Assembly: GCA_001643675.2 (NCBI GenBank)
Contig: LSRY02000023.1
Location: 227,501-291,500, forward strand
DNA: 64,000 nucleotides
Direction of reading: 5' to 3'
From: Monocercomonoides exilis
Lineage: Eukaryota; Preaxostyla; Oxymonadida; Polymastigidae
Part shown: piece after piece, positions 11,944 through 22,220 of the stretch
Layout: each line of letters begins with the position of its first letter
How positions within the stretch are numbered: the stretch's first letter is position 1
Position numbers and translations under genes: made by a program
Notes under the pieces: generated by a model
What the model was told of the DNA's origin: nothing
The model's database searches: none
The model's input: the letters and a program-made list of their open reading frames with translations, nothing else

Positions 11944-12642
11944 GCATATGCATTTCGGTGAAAGTGCAGACTTTCAAGCTTTTTTTGCACAAAGCACGAA
12001 AAAAATGTTTCACTTATAACATTTTTACACTTTGCCAGATTTCAAAATAAAAATTTCTTTCATTTCTGCAAACAAACATCATTGATATGGGTGATTATTT
12101 TTGAAATCATATTTTTTCACACAAAAATTACTGTGCAAAAATATTTCTTGAATTTCAATGAAAAAAAATAAAAAAGTGAAAAGGCTTATTTATTTTTTAT
12201 TAATCTTTGATTGGGAAAAACAGTTGGTTTTTTAAAACAAAAATCATACTTCTTTTCTTTTGAAATAATAATTTCTTTAGAAAAACTTTCAATTTTGAAA
12301 AATCAATACTCCGAAAAAATATATGATTTCAAAAATAATCACCCATTTCAAAAATAATCACACATGTACTAAAAAATTGATAAGGGGATAGTTGTTTTTG
12401 AGAAAGAAATCTATTTTAAATATCAAAATGATAAATAAATTATAAATCAACATCAATGAGTGATGATGAAAGATAGCTTGCAAACATCAACATTTTTATA
12501 AGCATATTTTCAATTTTTGTGATACCCCAAAAGAAACATGATGCTGTGCCTTCATTTTTGATCTTTGTTTTTTTTTGAAAGCATTTTTTTGTTTTCGTCA
12601 TTGATCATAAATACCAATACAAATGCTTTGATTCATAAATAA
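11944..12642. other. AT-rich upstream region of the beta-helix receptor gene
   Basis: Holds the tandem partner of the outer repeat (to about 12090) and several aataatcacccat motifs (12320-12365). No ORF. The last part precedes the start codon of the large gene, but no promoter element is recognised. Confidence 0.5.
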
Positions 12643-15600
12643 ATGCTCCTATTTTCCATCTGCAAGATTATTTTGATTTTTTCGTTTTTCTCATGCGCAG
12701 ACTCATATAATCTGCAACTAAAAACTTATTTACAGAGTACTAAAAGTCTCAATGGTGCAAACAACGATTACTGGGATAATTGGCCGACTATCCAAGATAA
12801 TGACAAAACTCCGACAGTTAAGAATAAAAATTATGAAAACATAAGCGGAAAACGATCTTTAATTGAAGTTTCAGATTTCTCTCATTCGTTTACAATTATT
12901 GATTGCTCGTGGACAAATATCATTCAAGACGATAGATTTATTGTTGGGCAAAATGGAAATATTACAATACAAGATTGCAAATTCAATAAAATAACTATGA
13001 TTTCTGATAGGCCTGTGATTGAACTGAAAGGTATTCAAAGAGTTATTATTGAAGACACGCAATTTTCTGAAACATCAAGATTGTCAGATGGCTCAGTTAT
13101 TGACTTTGACATTGGAACCGATGAATCAACGCTTGACATTACCAAATGCAATTTCACGAATTGCAAATCAACAGCTGGTTGCGGTGGTGCAATTTCTGGA
13201 ACTGTTGGTAGGGGAAAATTAACAATTACTGGATGTTGGTTTTCCGAATGCACTTCCAAAAAAGAAGGAGGTGCTATTTATTTAAGGTCCGGCAATGCAT
13301 TTGAAAATCAATTTATATTGAAATGCTTAACATTTGACAGGTGCTCAACAGATTCTTCACGAGGAGGGCACTGCTTACTTATAACAAACTGGAATCGAGA
13401 AAAATATCCTATCACTGTTGAAAATTTTGCTTCCTTGAAAGGAGTTACAGACAATCCAAAAAGTATTCTCTTTACTGATTATGATGACATTATTGATACT
13501 TCTTTCTCTGTTTCTGAGATCCCTTCGTCAAAAGAATGCATCATTTCTGTTTACGTTGATGACTCAGGAAACGACGCAAATGATGGCTCAGAAGAAAAAC
13601 CAAAGAAAACTTTAGATGGCGCAGTTTCTGTTTTGGGTGATGATGACATTGTGTTGGTGATTGAATCAGTTGAATTGACTGAAGAATGGAAAATTTGCTG
13701 GAAAAAACTAGAGATCTGCCCATCTAAAAATAATTCCCTAATATATGTGAAAATATCTGGAACAGGCTCACTTGTAAATGATGAAGGTGTAGGCGCATAT
13801 AAGCTTTTATCATTCTCAAGCTCAATATTTCATTGGGAAACAAGTGTAACTCAAATATCTTCTTTTGCTTCACTTTCATTGGGATCGCTTTCATTTGAAT
13901 CGTGCAACTTCGTCTTTGAAAATACAGATATTTCGACGACTTATTCTGATGCCATGTTTTCTCTTCTCAACAAAGGCGAAGGAAAAAATGGAGGAAAGCT
14001 TTTATTAAACACAGTTTCTGTTACAGGATTTGATTGGAGCTCAAATTCTTTCATCAAGACAACAACTGGGCAGCTTGCGCTGACATACGTAGAGTTCAAT
14101 TTTGAAGGGGATATACTCAAAAAATCGTCTTTCATTTGCTGTGAGAGAGGAACTCAGATTTTTTCAATGAAAAATTGTAAGTTTGAAGATGTGTCAATTC
14201 ACATAGGAAGCGGTGCTAAAAAAAATTCAATGGCTTCATTTTTCTCTTCTTCATCGTCTTCTTCATATTCTTCTGTTATAAGAAAATCTTCATTCTTTTC
14301 AAGCACATCTTCTTCTTATTCTTCTTTGAATGCTGGCACAGAAGTTTCAAACGACGCATCGAATTCTCCTTTTATTGCAATCAATGCAGCAGATTCTGTT
14401 TCCATTGAAGGCTGCACATTTTCAGCTATTTCTTCTTCCACTTCTTTGAGTGGAGGAGCACTTTCTATCACAATTCCTTCATCACCATCATCTTCTCCTT
14501 TTCCCTTTTTGGCGATTCACAACTCCTCTTTCTCTTCTTGCGAAGCATCAGAAGCCAATGGCAGAGGAGGTGCCATCTTCTTGTCGCTTACAGGCTCTTC
14601 AGAAATCGGTGCAAATGCTATCGAACTGACTCAACTGATTTTCTCAGGCAACAAAGCAGCTAAGGGAACAGATGTTTATATTCTATATGATCATTTGAAG
14701 AATTGTATATCTGATTGGGATTTGAGCAAGACAACAAAACCTAAAATGTCACTGAACGCATTGTATGGTTGCGAAACCTCTTCTCCTTCTGGGCCAAGTG
14801 ATGAGTTCTCTCTGTATCCGTTTTTCTATTCATTTACTGACAATTCTGTGTATGTTGATTCGTCAAGTGGCGTCAATGAAGATGAAGACGATGCGTGTGG
14901 TTATTCTCAATGGCCTTGTTCAACTCTTCTGAAGGCAATGAATCACCTCAGCTCAGATGTTAATATTGTCAAAATTGTAACTTCACTTTCTGTGAATGCA
15001 GTTGTTGGTTTAAGCGGAAAATCATTTTCTTTCCAATCTTCTTCTTCTTCAAAATCTTCAGTTGAAGTCGCTATTAACTCTGGATTTACATGCAACACTG
15101 CATCTGCTTCTAATTCTGATTCTATCGCATTTAACAATCTGATTTTTAATCTTCCAAGCGAAGGTACTCCTTCTGCTGTGAAAGCATTGTTTGCTCAATC
15201 AGCAGAGCAGATAACTGTTTCCAGCTGCAATTTTGGCAAGGCAAATGCTCAAACAAAGAAGAACTGTGTTGTCAATCTTGCTGTTTTGACAGGAGGGATA
15301 TTTACTCTACAACAGACATCCATTCAAAGCATGTCTTTTTCTTCAGCACAAGAAGGAGGTGTTATTCAAGCTTCATCAGGCGCTGTACTGAAAATTGACA
15401 GATCCACATTTTCTTCTGTTGTTTTGGGAAGTGATGTGCTTATAAACTCAAATGAATGCAATTCACTGTCAATTGAAGGATCAACCTTCAATGATATTTC
15501 ATCAACTAGCCCAACAGGAACAGTGGGATTTGTGAAAATGAAACAAGGAAATGCTTTCTCTGTGAAAAGTACATCATTTTCAAAGTGCAGCGGATCTTCG

Positions 15601-18600
15601 GGCACAGCCTCTGCTTCGCTGTATCTTCAATTAGATAATTCAATTGATCCATCTTCTTTAACTGACAGTCCGTTACACGTTGAGAAGCTGACATTCACGA
15701 AAGCCGATGGACTAACAGAAGAAAAAGAGACTTTTATCTTTGTCGATGCGAAGAACCTGAAAAATATTGTTTCTTCTTCTTCATTCGTTTTTGACCCACT
15801 ACCAACAGACTTGAATGCAATGATGGGCAGAGAACGCTCGACAACTAATGAGGAATTGGATATTCCGCTGCTCGTCTATTTGTGGAGCAATTTCACTTCC
15901 ACTGGATTTGTGAGTGATAAAAATGGAGGTGATTTCAGTGGCTGTGGGTTTTCTGAAGCACCTTGCAAGACAATCAAACATATTCTCGACCTGAGATTCA
16001 ATGCATTTACACTAGATAAATCAACTGTGAAGGTTAAAACGTCATTTTCGATTGATGAGCCGTTGCTTCTGAGTTCTTCGAATAAGAAGTTAAGTCTTGA
16101 AAGCTCAGAAGGAGAGAGCACTGTGCGTATAACAGACACAGACGCCAGCAACACCCAACAATGTTTTTTTTTAGTTGGAATGGACTTTTCAATAAGCAAA
16201 ATCACTTTGTCAATTCCCGAGAATTTGAACAACTCAAGATCATCTCTGCTCACTTGCTCAGCTCAAATACTGTCTTTTCAGAATAGCAAAATTGCATTGG
16301 CTCAATCTGTTATTCGTGTTTCTTATGATGTTATTGTGGCTGAAGGAGCAGGATGTCTAAATGTGGATCATCTTTCAATGGATAATGTGTATACAGTTAG
16401 TGGAAAACATTTCATTGCATATCGAGCAATAGATGAATCGAGCGTTTCTGGAGTGATTTCTTTTCTTACTGGAACTTTCATCCACCAAGGTGAAAGTGGA
16501 ATAATTCTGATTGAAGGCAAATCAAAATGCGAGATTAAAAATGCCACTCTGTCTCATGAAAGTGATCGCGATTCATCAGCTCTTAAAGTCAAAAGCGGCA
16601 AGAGTTTAACAATTGATAATTGTACATTCCAGAAATGTAAAGTTAATTCCGCAAATGGAGGTGCAATCTTAATTGAAGAGTCAAAATCGCCAGATTTTGT
16701 TTCTGAAATCCATATTAACAACTGCATATTTGATCAATGTGAAACATTAGCTCAATACGGGGATGGCGGAGGCATTTACGCACACCCAGTTGCAAGCACG
16801 AACTTGGTTATAAGTTCATGCATATTCAAGTTATGCAAAGCTTCAGCTGAACCCACAGTGACAGGCTATGGAGGAGGTATTTATCTCGATTTGACAGCTA
16901 ATTCCAACAATTTTATCATCAGTTCTCCAACTTTTGGTGAAGGCGATAAAGTCAATTCTGCTTCATTTGGAAAAGATTTGTTTGCAAGTTCTGCCTCGCT
17001 CAAAGACAGCATCAAAGAGCAAACTCTTCCATTTGCCAAACAGATTCCAATAGAAAATGTTAATTCGATGAGAGGGTTTGATGGAAACGATAAAGACAAT
17101 GCGATTCCGCTTGTTTGTTTCTTCCATTCTTATGGCGATGTTCCATATGTGGGAGAAGATGGTGCTGATGTTAATGTGTGCGGATTTACGGTATATCCGT
17201 GCAAAACTGTTCAAAAAGCGCTGGGAAAGATAGAAAGTACTGAAAAAAGGCAAGTGTTTGTAATGGAAGGAGCGAAAATTGAGGGAGAATTGGCTGTCGA
17301 AGATATTGAGCATTTGATCATTGGAAATAGTGTCAGCCAGCAGGCCAAGCCAGTTCCAATTAAGCAAAAACTGATTATTGTGAACGGCGGAACAAACACA
17401 AAGGGAATTATAAATGCGAAAGTTAAATGCACGTTTGAGTATGTTTCATTGAACATCCCTCCCTCTTTTGGATATCATACTTCATTAATTGAGCTTTCAG
17501 TACCTGAATCTAATCTCATTCTGAACAATGACGACTTTGTTTTTTCAAGCGAATGCAATACACTCATCATAAACGCACTCCAAGGATCAGTGAGCATCAC
17601 AAGCTGTGACTTGATCAATCAGAATTTGAAATCGTCTATTCTTGAAATATCGTCTTCTGCTGTGTCTGGAACGATCGATAACTTAATAGTTGATGGAATC
17701 ACAGTTTTAAATTCACCACTAATAATTATTTCACCTGCTTCTTCTGCTTCTGTTTCTTTTTCGAATACACAATTTTCAGTCGAGAATAATCATCGTACCA
17801 ACGACGAATGCATTGTCAGCATCACAAACAGCAACTTTACGAATATTGAGCTCAGTCAAAATGCAGGTGGATGTGTTATTTCTCCGAAGCCTCAATCAAA
17901 CTTCGATGCAATTAACTGTATTGTTAATGGAACACAGTTTAGCAGCGGTACCTCGTCTTCAGACAAAGGCGGGGAGATGCTATTTACTCTTCCAGCACCA
18001 GATGGATCTTTGATGATCGAAGATTGCTCATTCATTTTGTGTTGCACTTCATCAAATGGAAGAGGAGGTGGCTTGTATCTTGATTGTATTCCGAATCAAC
18101 ATCCCGATGAAGCAAAATCTCCTGTTTTAAATTTTCATATGAAATCAGTAAATTTCTCAATGAACAACGCTTTTTATGGTAAGGATTTCTTTATCTTTTG
18201 CGACAATATCAATGAGCAAGTTACGAATGAGCTGTTTAGTTTGGATTATTCTCAGACCACATTTAAAGATGACAAAGCATTTTGTGGTACAGATGCATCT
18301 CAAACAGACATTAATCTCTTGTCGTTGATACGTTTCTACCGCTCAGAACAGATCTTTGTGTCGTCTTCAGCTCAAGAGGAAGACAGTATGTGCGGTACAG
18401 AAAACGTACCATGCAGGTCAGTTTCTGAAGGAATGAAGCATATTAACGAAGGTTATATGCGCTTTCTATGCATTATTGCTCAGGCTGACCTTGGCGGAGA
18501 AACGGTGATGAATGCTTTAAGTGTCAGGCCGTTCAGAAATGAAAATTACAAGATAAACATGATGAGAGAATATGCTAACACGACCGCTGATTCTTCGTTG

Positions 18601-21246
18601 ATTCAGACAGCAGATGAAGTTACAATAACTTTGTGTGATTTTGCCTTTGGCTCAGGCTTCGAATCAAAGCATGTTTCTGTGTTCAATCAGATCAATGGAA
18701 CAACTTCTATAACACAATGCACATTCACTGGCGAAGATGAAACAGTGACGATACATTCTGCTCTGTTTAGCATTCAAAAGGGAAGATTAGATATTTTGAA
18801 GATAAGCATCTCTTCTCTAACTGTTAGTAGCTCTCTCATAAGAACCGAACAAGAAGGAAATGTACTTTTGAGCAACTCAACTGTTTCGAATATCAACGCA
18901 AATAATGGAGTATTGGATGGCAAACAAGGGAATGTTTCTCTTGAGCGGGTGAACATCACAAACTGCAATTCAAATTTCAGCATTTTTGCCTTCTCATCAC
19001 AATCTTGCGGTTCTTTGCTGAAAGTGAAAATTTCAACAATTGAGATCAAAGATGGCGCTGTCATTTTGATAAATACAGACAAAAATCCTGATGATATTTC
19101 ATCACATTCTTCATTTTCTGCTTTGCAATTGCCAAAACAGGAAGTAATCAACCATATGCTAGCGGTCAACGCTTTGACTGTTGAACACGTCAAAAGAACC
19201 ACAAATGGTGCCTGCGTTATTTCTGCCTCTGGCAAATCAACTCTTCTTTCTTCCTCATCTTTACCTTATTCTTCTCTTTCTGCTTCAACTCCATTCACTT
19301 TGCAGTTTACGAATTGCACGTTCATCGATTGCAATTCTCCGTCCACAAAAGGCAGCATTGCTTCATTCTTCTCTTGCCCAGACATTCAACTGCATGACTG
19401 TCTCTTTGACGGCTCAACAGTTTCGGAAACAGCAAGCAATATGAAAGCAGCAGTCAACGATGACAAACATAAGCGAATGGCAAATGCTCAATTGGATGAT
19501 CCAGAAATCTGCACATGGCAAGGTTCTCTTCTTCATTTGGAGCAAAGCAGTGCTGCGATAGAAATGTCCACGCTTGCCAATTCGGCAAAGGGAGGCATAT
19601 CAATAACAAAAAGCAATGCAACTCTTTTAAAAAGCGACTTCGAAGGAAACAAGCCGAACATACCTGGCTTTGAATCGATGAGCCGTAACATTCACTGCGT
19701 TGGACAGGAATCGACGTTAAATGTGGAAGGCATTGTTGGCAGCAGGTACGAGACAGATGCAACAACATCTTCTTTGTGGATTCTGAATGAAGAATGCAAG
19801 CTTTCTGGTGCTGCTGCTGATAGACAATCACCTTTCTTCATTCCTTCGCTGAAGAGAGCGACCAACAGAACTACTGGAGACAATCGAGAAATCGCCATGA
19901 GCGGTTCTCTGCTGATTCCGTGTGATCTATCATTCAGAATTATTTACGATCATAGTTCATCAAGCGAGATTGTCAACCACGAATTCTTTTCGTTTGTCTC
20001 AGAAACAGAAGCAATTGCAACTGTTCCAGAAGCAGAAATAGCAGAAAAGGGAGATAAGAGTGTAATATCAGTTCAACTCGTATTCAATGAGAAAAGTTCA
20101 GGAAATCCAAGCTATTCGACAATCCTCATGCTTCAGAATTTATCAAAGGACGACTCTTCTTCATTAAACGATATAATTTCACAGTCCGATGCAGGTGGAA
20201 ACACAGCATGGATGATTGCCTGCATTGTGTGTGCAGCTTTTCTTGTGCTGTTTGTTATTATGACAATAATCCTGATAGTTTTCCATCGAAACTTTTTAAC
20301 ACGCTCCGAAGTGAAAATCACCGAGATGAAAGATGATATAAAAAATTTGGAAGAAAAACTTAGTCGGACCAACAAAGAAAAAGACAACCGCTTCAAAAGC
20401 GAAGAGATGCCATCAACTCTGCTGGAAGGAATGACAAGTCAAATTCCTCTACTTGTTGAAGAAGAGCTTGAGGAATTACCTCCGCTTCCAGAATTTGAAG
20501 GATTTACAGGAGATGAAAGTAATTCCACGGAACATTTGGATCAGCCTTCTGTCTCCTCTGTAGAATCCGTCAAACATTCAGCGGTTGAACAACAGATTAA
20601 AATGCTTTCAACAAAAAAGCCATTTAGAGAAAGGAAGATTAGCGATGCTCAGACATTGCACTCGATTATTCATTCTGTTCAAGGAGATTTAACTTTGGGG
20701 ACGAGATCGATGGATGTCGTAGATGAGAAGGAAACAGTGCTTGCAGTCGCAAAGCTGTTTGCGCATCTGCTTAAGACTGGAGATGAGCGTGTGCAGATGA
20801 TGGAAGCAAATCTGTGTCCATTCACAATTTTTATAAAAAAGAGGGAAGAAGGAGAAAATGAAGTTTTTGTAATGGCAGAGGAAATAGAAGATGATACGAT
20901 AAAGAATGCAATGAAGCGATGGAAAGCACCCGAAGAAAATAATGAAAATGCTAATGAAGAAAATGAACGAGAAACAGATAGAATAGAAAAATCAGTTGTG
21001 TTCACTCTTGGATTAACGCTATATGAAATGATTGCAGGAGAGGAGCCTTTGAGCGAGTGCAACACAGAAGAAGCGCAGGAAATGATGAGAGATGGCGTTC
21101 GGCCACTAACAGAAGGAATTGAAGGAGAAGAAATGGTTGAGCTGATGGAGAAGATGTGGGCAGATGAGCCAAATGACAGACCATTTCTGGATGAAGTGAT
21201 TAGATCGTTAACAAGCTTGATACAAAGCAGAGAAGACGAGAATTGA
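12643..21246 (+). CDS. Giant beta-helix receptor-like membrane protein with pseudokinase tail
   Basis: A single exon of 2867 codons ending in TGA. Residues 1-19 look like a signal peptide (MLLFSICKIILIFSFFSC, then ADS). The ectodomain is built of CxF..C....GGA/GGGI turns typical of right-handed parallel beta-helices. It carries five module heads near residues 300, 736, 1087, 1499 and 1902, the later ones of the form V....D..CG....PCKT, so the units are about 350-440 residues long. A membrane segment lies at about 2523-2549 (AWMIACIVCAAFLVLFVIMT...), followed by a short coiled coil and an acidic region. The tail (about 2660-2860) resembles the C-lobe of a TKL-like kinase: WKAPE at 2761-2764, FTLGLTLYEMIAGEEPL, and MWADEPNDRPFLDEVIRSL. 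I see no glycine loop, VAIK, HRD or DFG, so it is probably a pseudokinase or truncated kinase. The likely role is surface adhesion or sensing, inferred only from architecture. No introns, unlike most neighbours. Confidence 0.9.
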   Translation: MLLFSICKIILIFSFFSCADSYNLQLKTYLQSTKSLNGANNDYWDNWPTIQDNDKTPTVKNKNYENISGKRSLIEVSDFSHSFTIIDCSWTNIIQDDRFIVGQNGNITIQDCKFNKITMISDRPVIELKGIQRVIIEDTQFSETSRLSDGSVIDFDIGTDESTLDITKCNFTNCKSTAGCGGAISGTVGRGKLTITGCWFSECTSKKEGGAIYLRSGNAFENQFILKCLTFDRCSTDSSRGGHCLLITNWNREKYPITVENFASLKGVTDNPKSILFTDYDDIIDTSFSVSEIPSSKECIISVYVDDSGNDANDGSEEKPKKTLDGAVSVLGDDDIVLVIESVELTEEWKICWKKLEICPSKNNSLIYVKISGTGSLVNDEGVGAYKLLSFSSSIFHWETSVTQISSFASLSLGSLSFESCNFVFENTDISTTYSDAMFSLLNKGEGKNGGKLLLNTVSVTGFDWSSNSFIKTTTGQLALTYVEFNFEGDILKKSSFICCERGTQIFSMKNCKFEDVSIHIGSGAKKNSMASFFSSSSSSSYSSVIRKSSFFSSTSSSYSSLNAGTEVSNDASNSPFIAINAADSVSIEGCTFSAISSSTSLSGGALSITIPSSPSSSPFPFLAIHNSSFSSCEASEANGRGGAIFLSLTGSSEIGANAIELTQLIFSGNKAAKGTDVYILYDHLKNCISDWDLSKTTKPKMSLNALYGCETSSPSGPSDEFSLYPFFYSFTDNSVYVDSSSGVNEDEDDACGYSQWPCSTLLKAMNHLSSDVNIVKIVTSLSVNAVVGLSGKSFSFQSSSSSKSSVEVAINSGFTCNTASASNSDSIAFNNLIFNLPSEGTPSAVKALFAQSAEQITVSSCNFGKANAQTKKNCVVNLAVLTGGIFTLQQTSIQSMSFSSAQEGGVIQASSGAVLKIDRSTFSSVVLGSDVLINSNECNSLSIEGSTFNDISSTSPTGTVGFVKMKQGNAFSVKSTSFSKCSGSSGTASASLYLQLDNSIDPSSLTDSPLHVEKLTFTKADGLTEEKETFIFVDAKNLKNIVSSSSFVFDPLPTDLNAMMGRERSTTNEELDIPLLVYLWSNFTSTGFVSDKNGGDFSGCGFSEAPCKTIKHILDLRFNAFTLDKSTVKVKTSFSIDEPLLLSSSNKKLSLESSEGESTVRITDTDASNTQQCFFLVGMDFSISKITLSIPENLNNSRSSLLTCSAQILSFQNSKIALAQSVIRVSYDVIVAEGAGCLNVDHLSMDNVYTVSGKHFIAYRAIDESSVSGVISFLTGTFIHQGESGIILIEGKSKCEIKNATLSHESDRDSSALKVKSGKSLTIDNCTFQKCKVNSANGGAILIEESKSPDFVSEIHINNCIFDQCETLAQYGDGGGIYAHPVASTNLVISSCIFKLCKASAEPTVTGYGGGIYLDLTANSNNFIISSPTFGEGDKVNSASFGKDLFASSASLKDSIKEQTLPFAKQIPIENVNSMRGFDGNDKDNAIPLVCFFHSYGDVPYVGEDGADVNVCGFTVYPCKTVQKALGKIESTEKRQVFVMEGAKIEGELAVEDIEHLIIGNSVSQQAKPVPIKQKLIIVNGGTNTKGIINAKVKCTFEYVSLNIPPSFGYHTSLIELSVPESNLILNNDDFVFSSECNTLIINALQGSVSITSCDLINQNLKSSILEISSSAVSGTIDNLIVDGITVLNSPLIIISPASSASVSFSNTQFSVENNHRTNDECIVSITNSNFTNIELSQNAGGCVISPKPQSNFDAINCIVNGTQFSSGTSSSDKGGEMLFTLPAPDGSLMIEDCSFILCCTSSNGRGGGLYLDCIPNQHPDEAKSPVLNFHMKSVNFSMNNAFYGKDFFIFCDNINEQVTNELFSLDYSQTTFKDDKAFCGTDASQTDINLLSLIRFYRSEQIFVSSSAQEEDSMCGTENVPCRSVSEGMKHINEGYMRFLCIIAQADLGGETVMNALSVRPFRNENYKINMMREYANTTADSSLIQTADEVTITLCDFAFGSGFESKHVSVFNQINGTTSITQCTFTGEDETVTIHSALFSIQKGRLDILKISISSLTVSSSLIRTEQEGNVLLSNSTVSNINANNGVLDGKQGNVSLERVNITNCNSNFSIFAFSSQSCGSLLKVKISTIEIKDGAVILINTDKNPDDISSHSSFSALQLPKQEVINHMLAVNALTVEHVKRTTNGACVISASGKSTLLSSSSLPYSSLSASTPFTLQFTNCTFIDCNSPSTKGSIASFFSCPDIQLHDCLFDGSTVSETASNMKAAVNDDKHKRMANAQLDDPEICTWQGSLLHLEQSSAAIEMSTLANSAKGGISITKSNATLLKSDFEGNKPNIPGFESMSRNIHCVGQESTLNVEGIVGSRYETDATTSSLWILNEECKLSGAAADRQSPFFIPSLKRATNRTTGDNREIAMSGSLLIPCDLSFRIIYDHSSSSEIVNHEFFSFVSETEAIATVPEAEIAEKGDKSVISVQLVFNEKSSGNPSYSTILMLQNLSKDDSSSLNDIISQSDAGGNTAWMIACIVCAAFLVLFVIMTIILIVFHRNFLTRSEVKITEMKDDIKNLEEKLSRTNKEKDNRFKSEEMPSTLLEGMTSQIPLLVEEELEELPPLPEFEGFTGDESNSTEHLDQPSVSSVESVKHSAVEQQIKMLSTKKPFRERKISDAQTLHSIIHSVQGDLTLGTRSMDVVDEKETVLAVAKLFAHLLKTGDERVQMMEANLCPFTIFIKKREEGENEVFVMAEEIEDDTIKNAMKRWKAPEENNENANEENERETDRIEKSVVFTLGLTLYEMIAGEEPLSECNTEEAQEMMRDGVRPLTEGIEGEEMVELMEKMWADEPNDRPFLDEVIRSLTSLIQSREDEN

Positions 21247-22220
21247 TTGTCATTTTACAAATAATTTTATTTATCAATTATTATATTAGACTTAAAATTT
21301 TACAACTTTATTTGTTTAATAAAAGATATATTATGTGTATTGTTTGAGTTATTATTGCATTTCATTTTTTTCCCCCACTATTGTATGCAACTAGTTTTTT
21401 TATAAGCACATCAAAATTTTTATATATGTTTTTATAAAAATTTTTACAATAATAACCTTATTTATCGAAGAACTGCATCTGAATATTCAAAATTATCTTT
21501 TTGTTGCATTCTTTTTTCATTGTTGTTCAGTTATATGTCATCATTTTAATAATTTCATATTTTTATCTTCTTTTTCATTTTATGCCTTATTTTTATTTTA
21601 AAATTTCAAAAATCGTTTTAAATTCGAAAATGCAATACTTTTTGAGCTCTCCTCTAGTTGAATTTTTTTCTTTCTTTGTTTAATGCATTTTTGTAGTGAA
21701 GTAAGTAATGTATTTTGGCCTGTTTTTTCTGTTTGTTTTTTTATCGCATCTTGATTTTCTTTCTATAAACAACAATTTTGAGATTGATTTTTCGTGAATG
21801 AAGTCGCTTTACATTCAACATTTTTTCATCCTTTGTGTAAAGTGTATTGATGAACTTTGAATCTCTTTTGAAAGATAATCAAATAATTCATGCATTTATT
21901 CGATCAAGAGGAGTTGAAAAATAAAATAAAAAGAAAAATTAAAAAAACTCACCAAATTATCACCTCAATTCTCTCTATTGTTTTTCTGGCAGATTGGAAA
22001 TATTTCACAGTTCAATTTAAAATATGATTGCTAAATAATACGGGCATGTTCTATATTCACAAAAAAATTGAACAAGGTCCGAAAAATAAACTATATCATG
22101 CATAACTTACAAAATAAACGAATTGTCTTCACAAAAAAAGTGAAAACCTTTTATCATCAACAACAAAGAAAGAAAATATATCAAAAATATATTGACACAC
22201 AAAAAAAAAACATATTCCAT
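21247..22220. other. Convergent intergenic region
   Basis: AT-rich 3' flanks of the genes ending at 21246 (+) and 22221 (-). An aataaaag sequence near 21319 could serve as a polyadenylation signal. No other feature seen. Confidence 0.5.
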
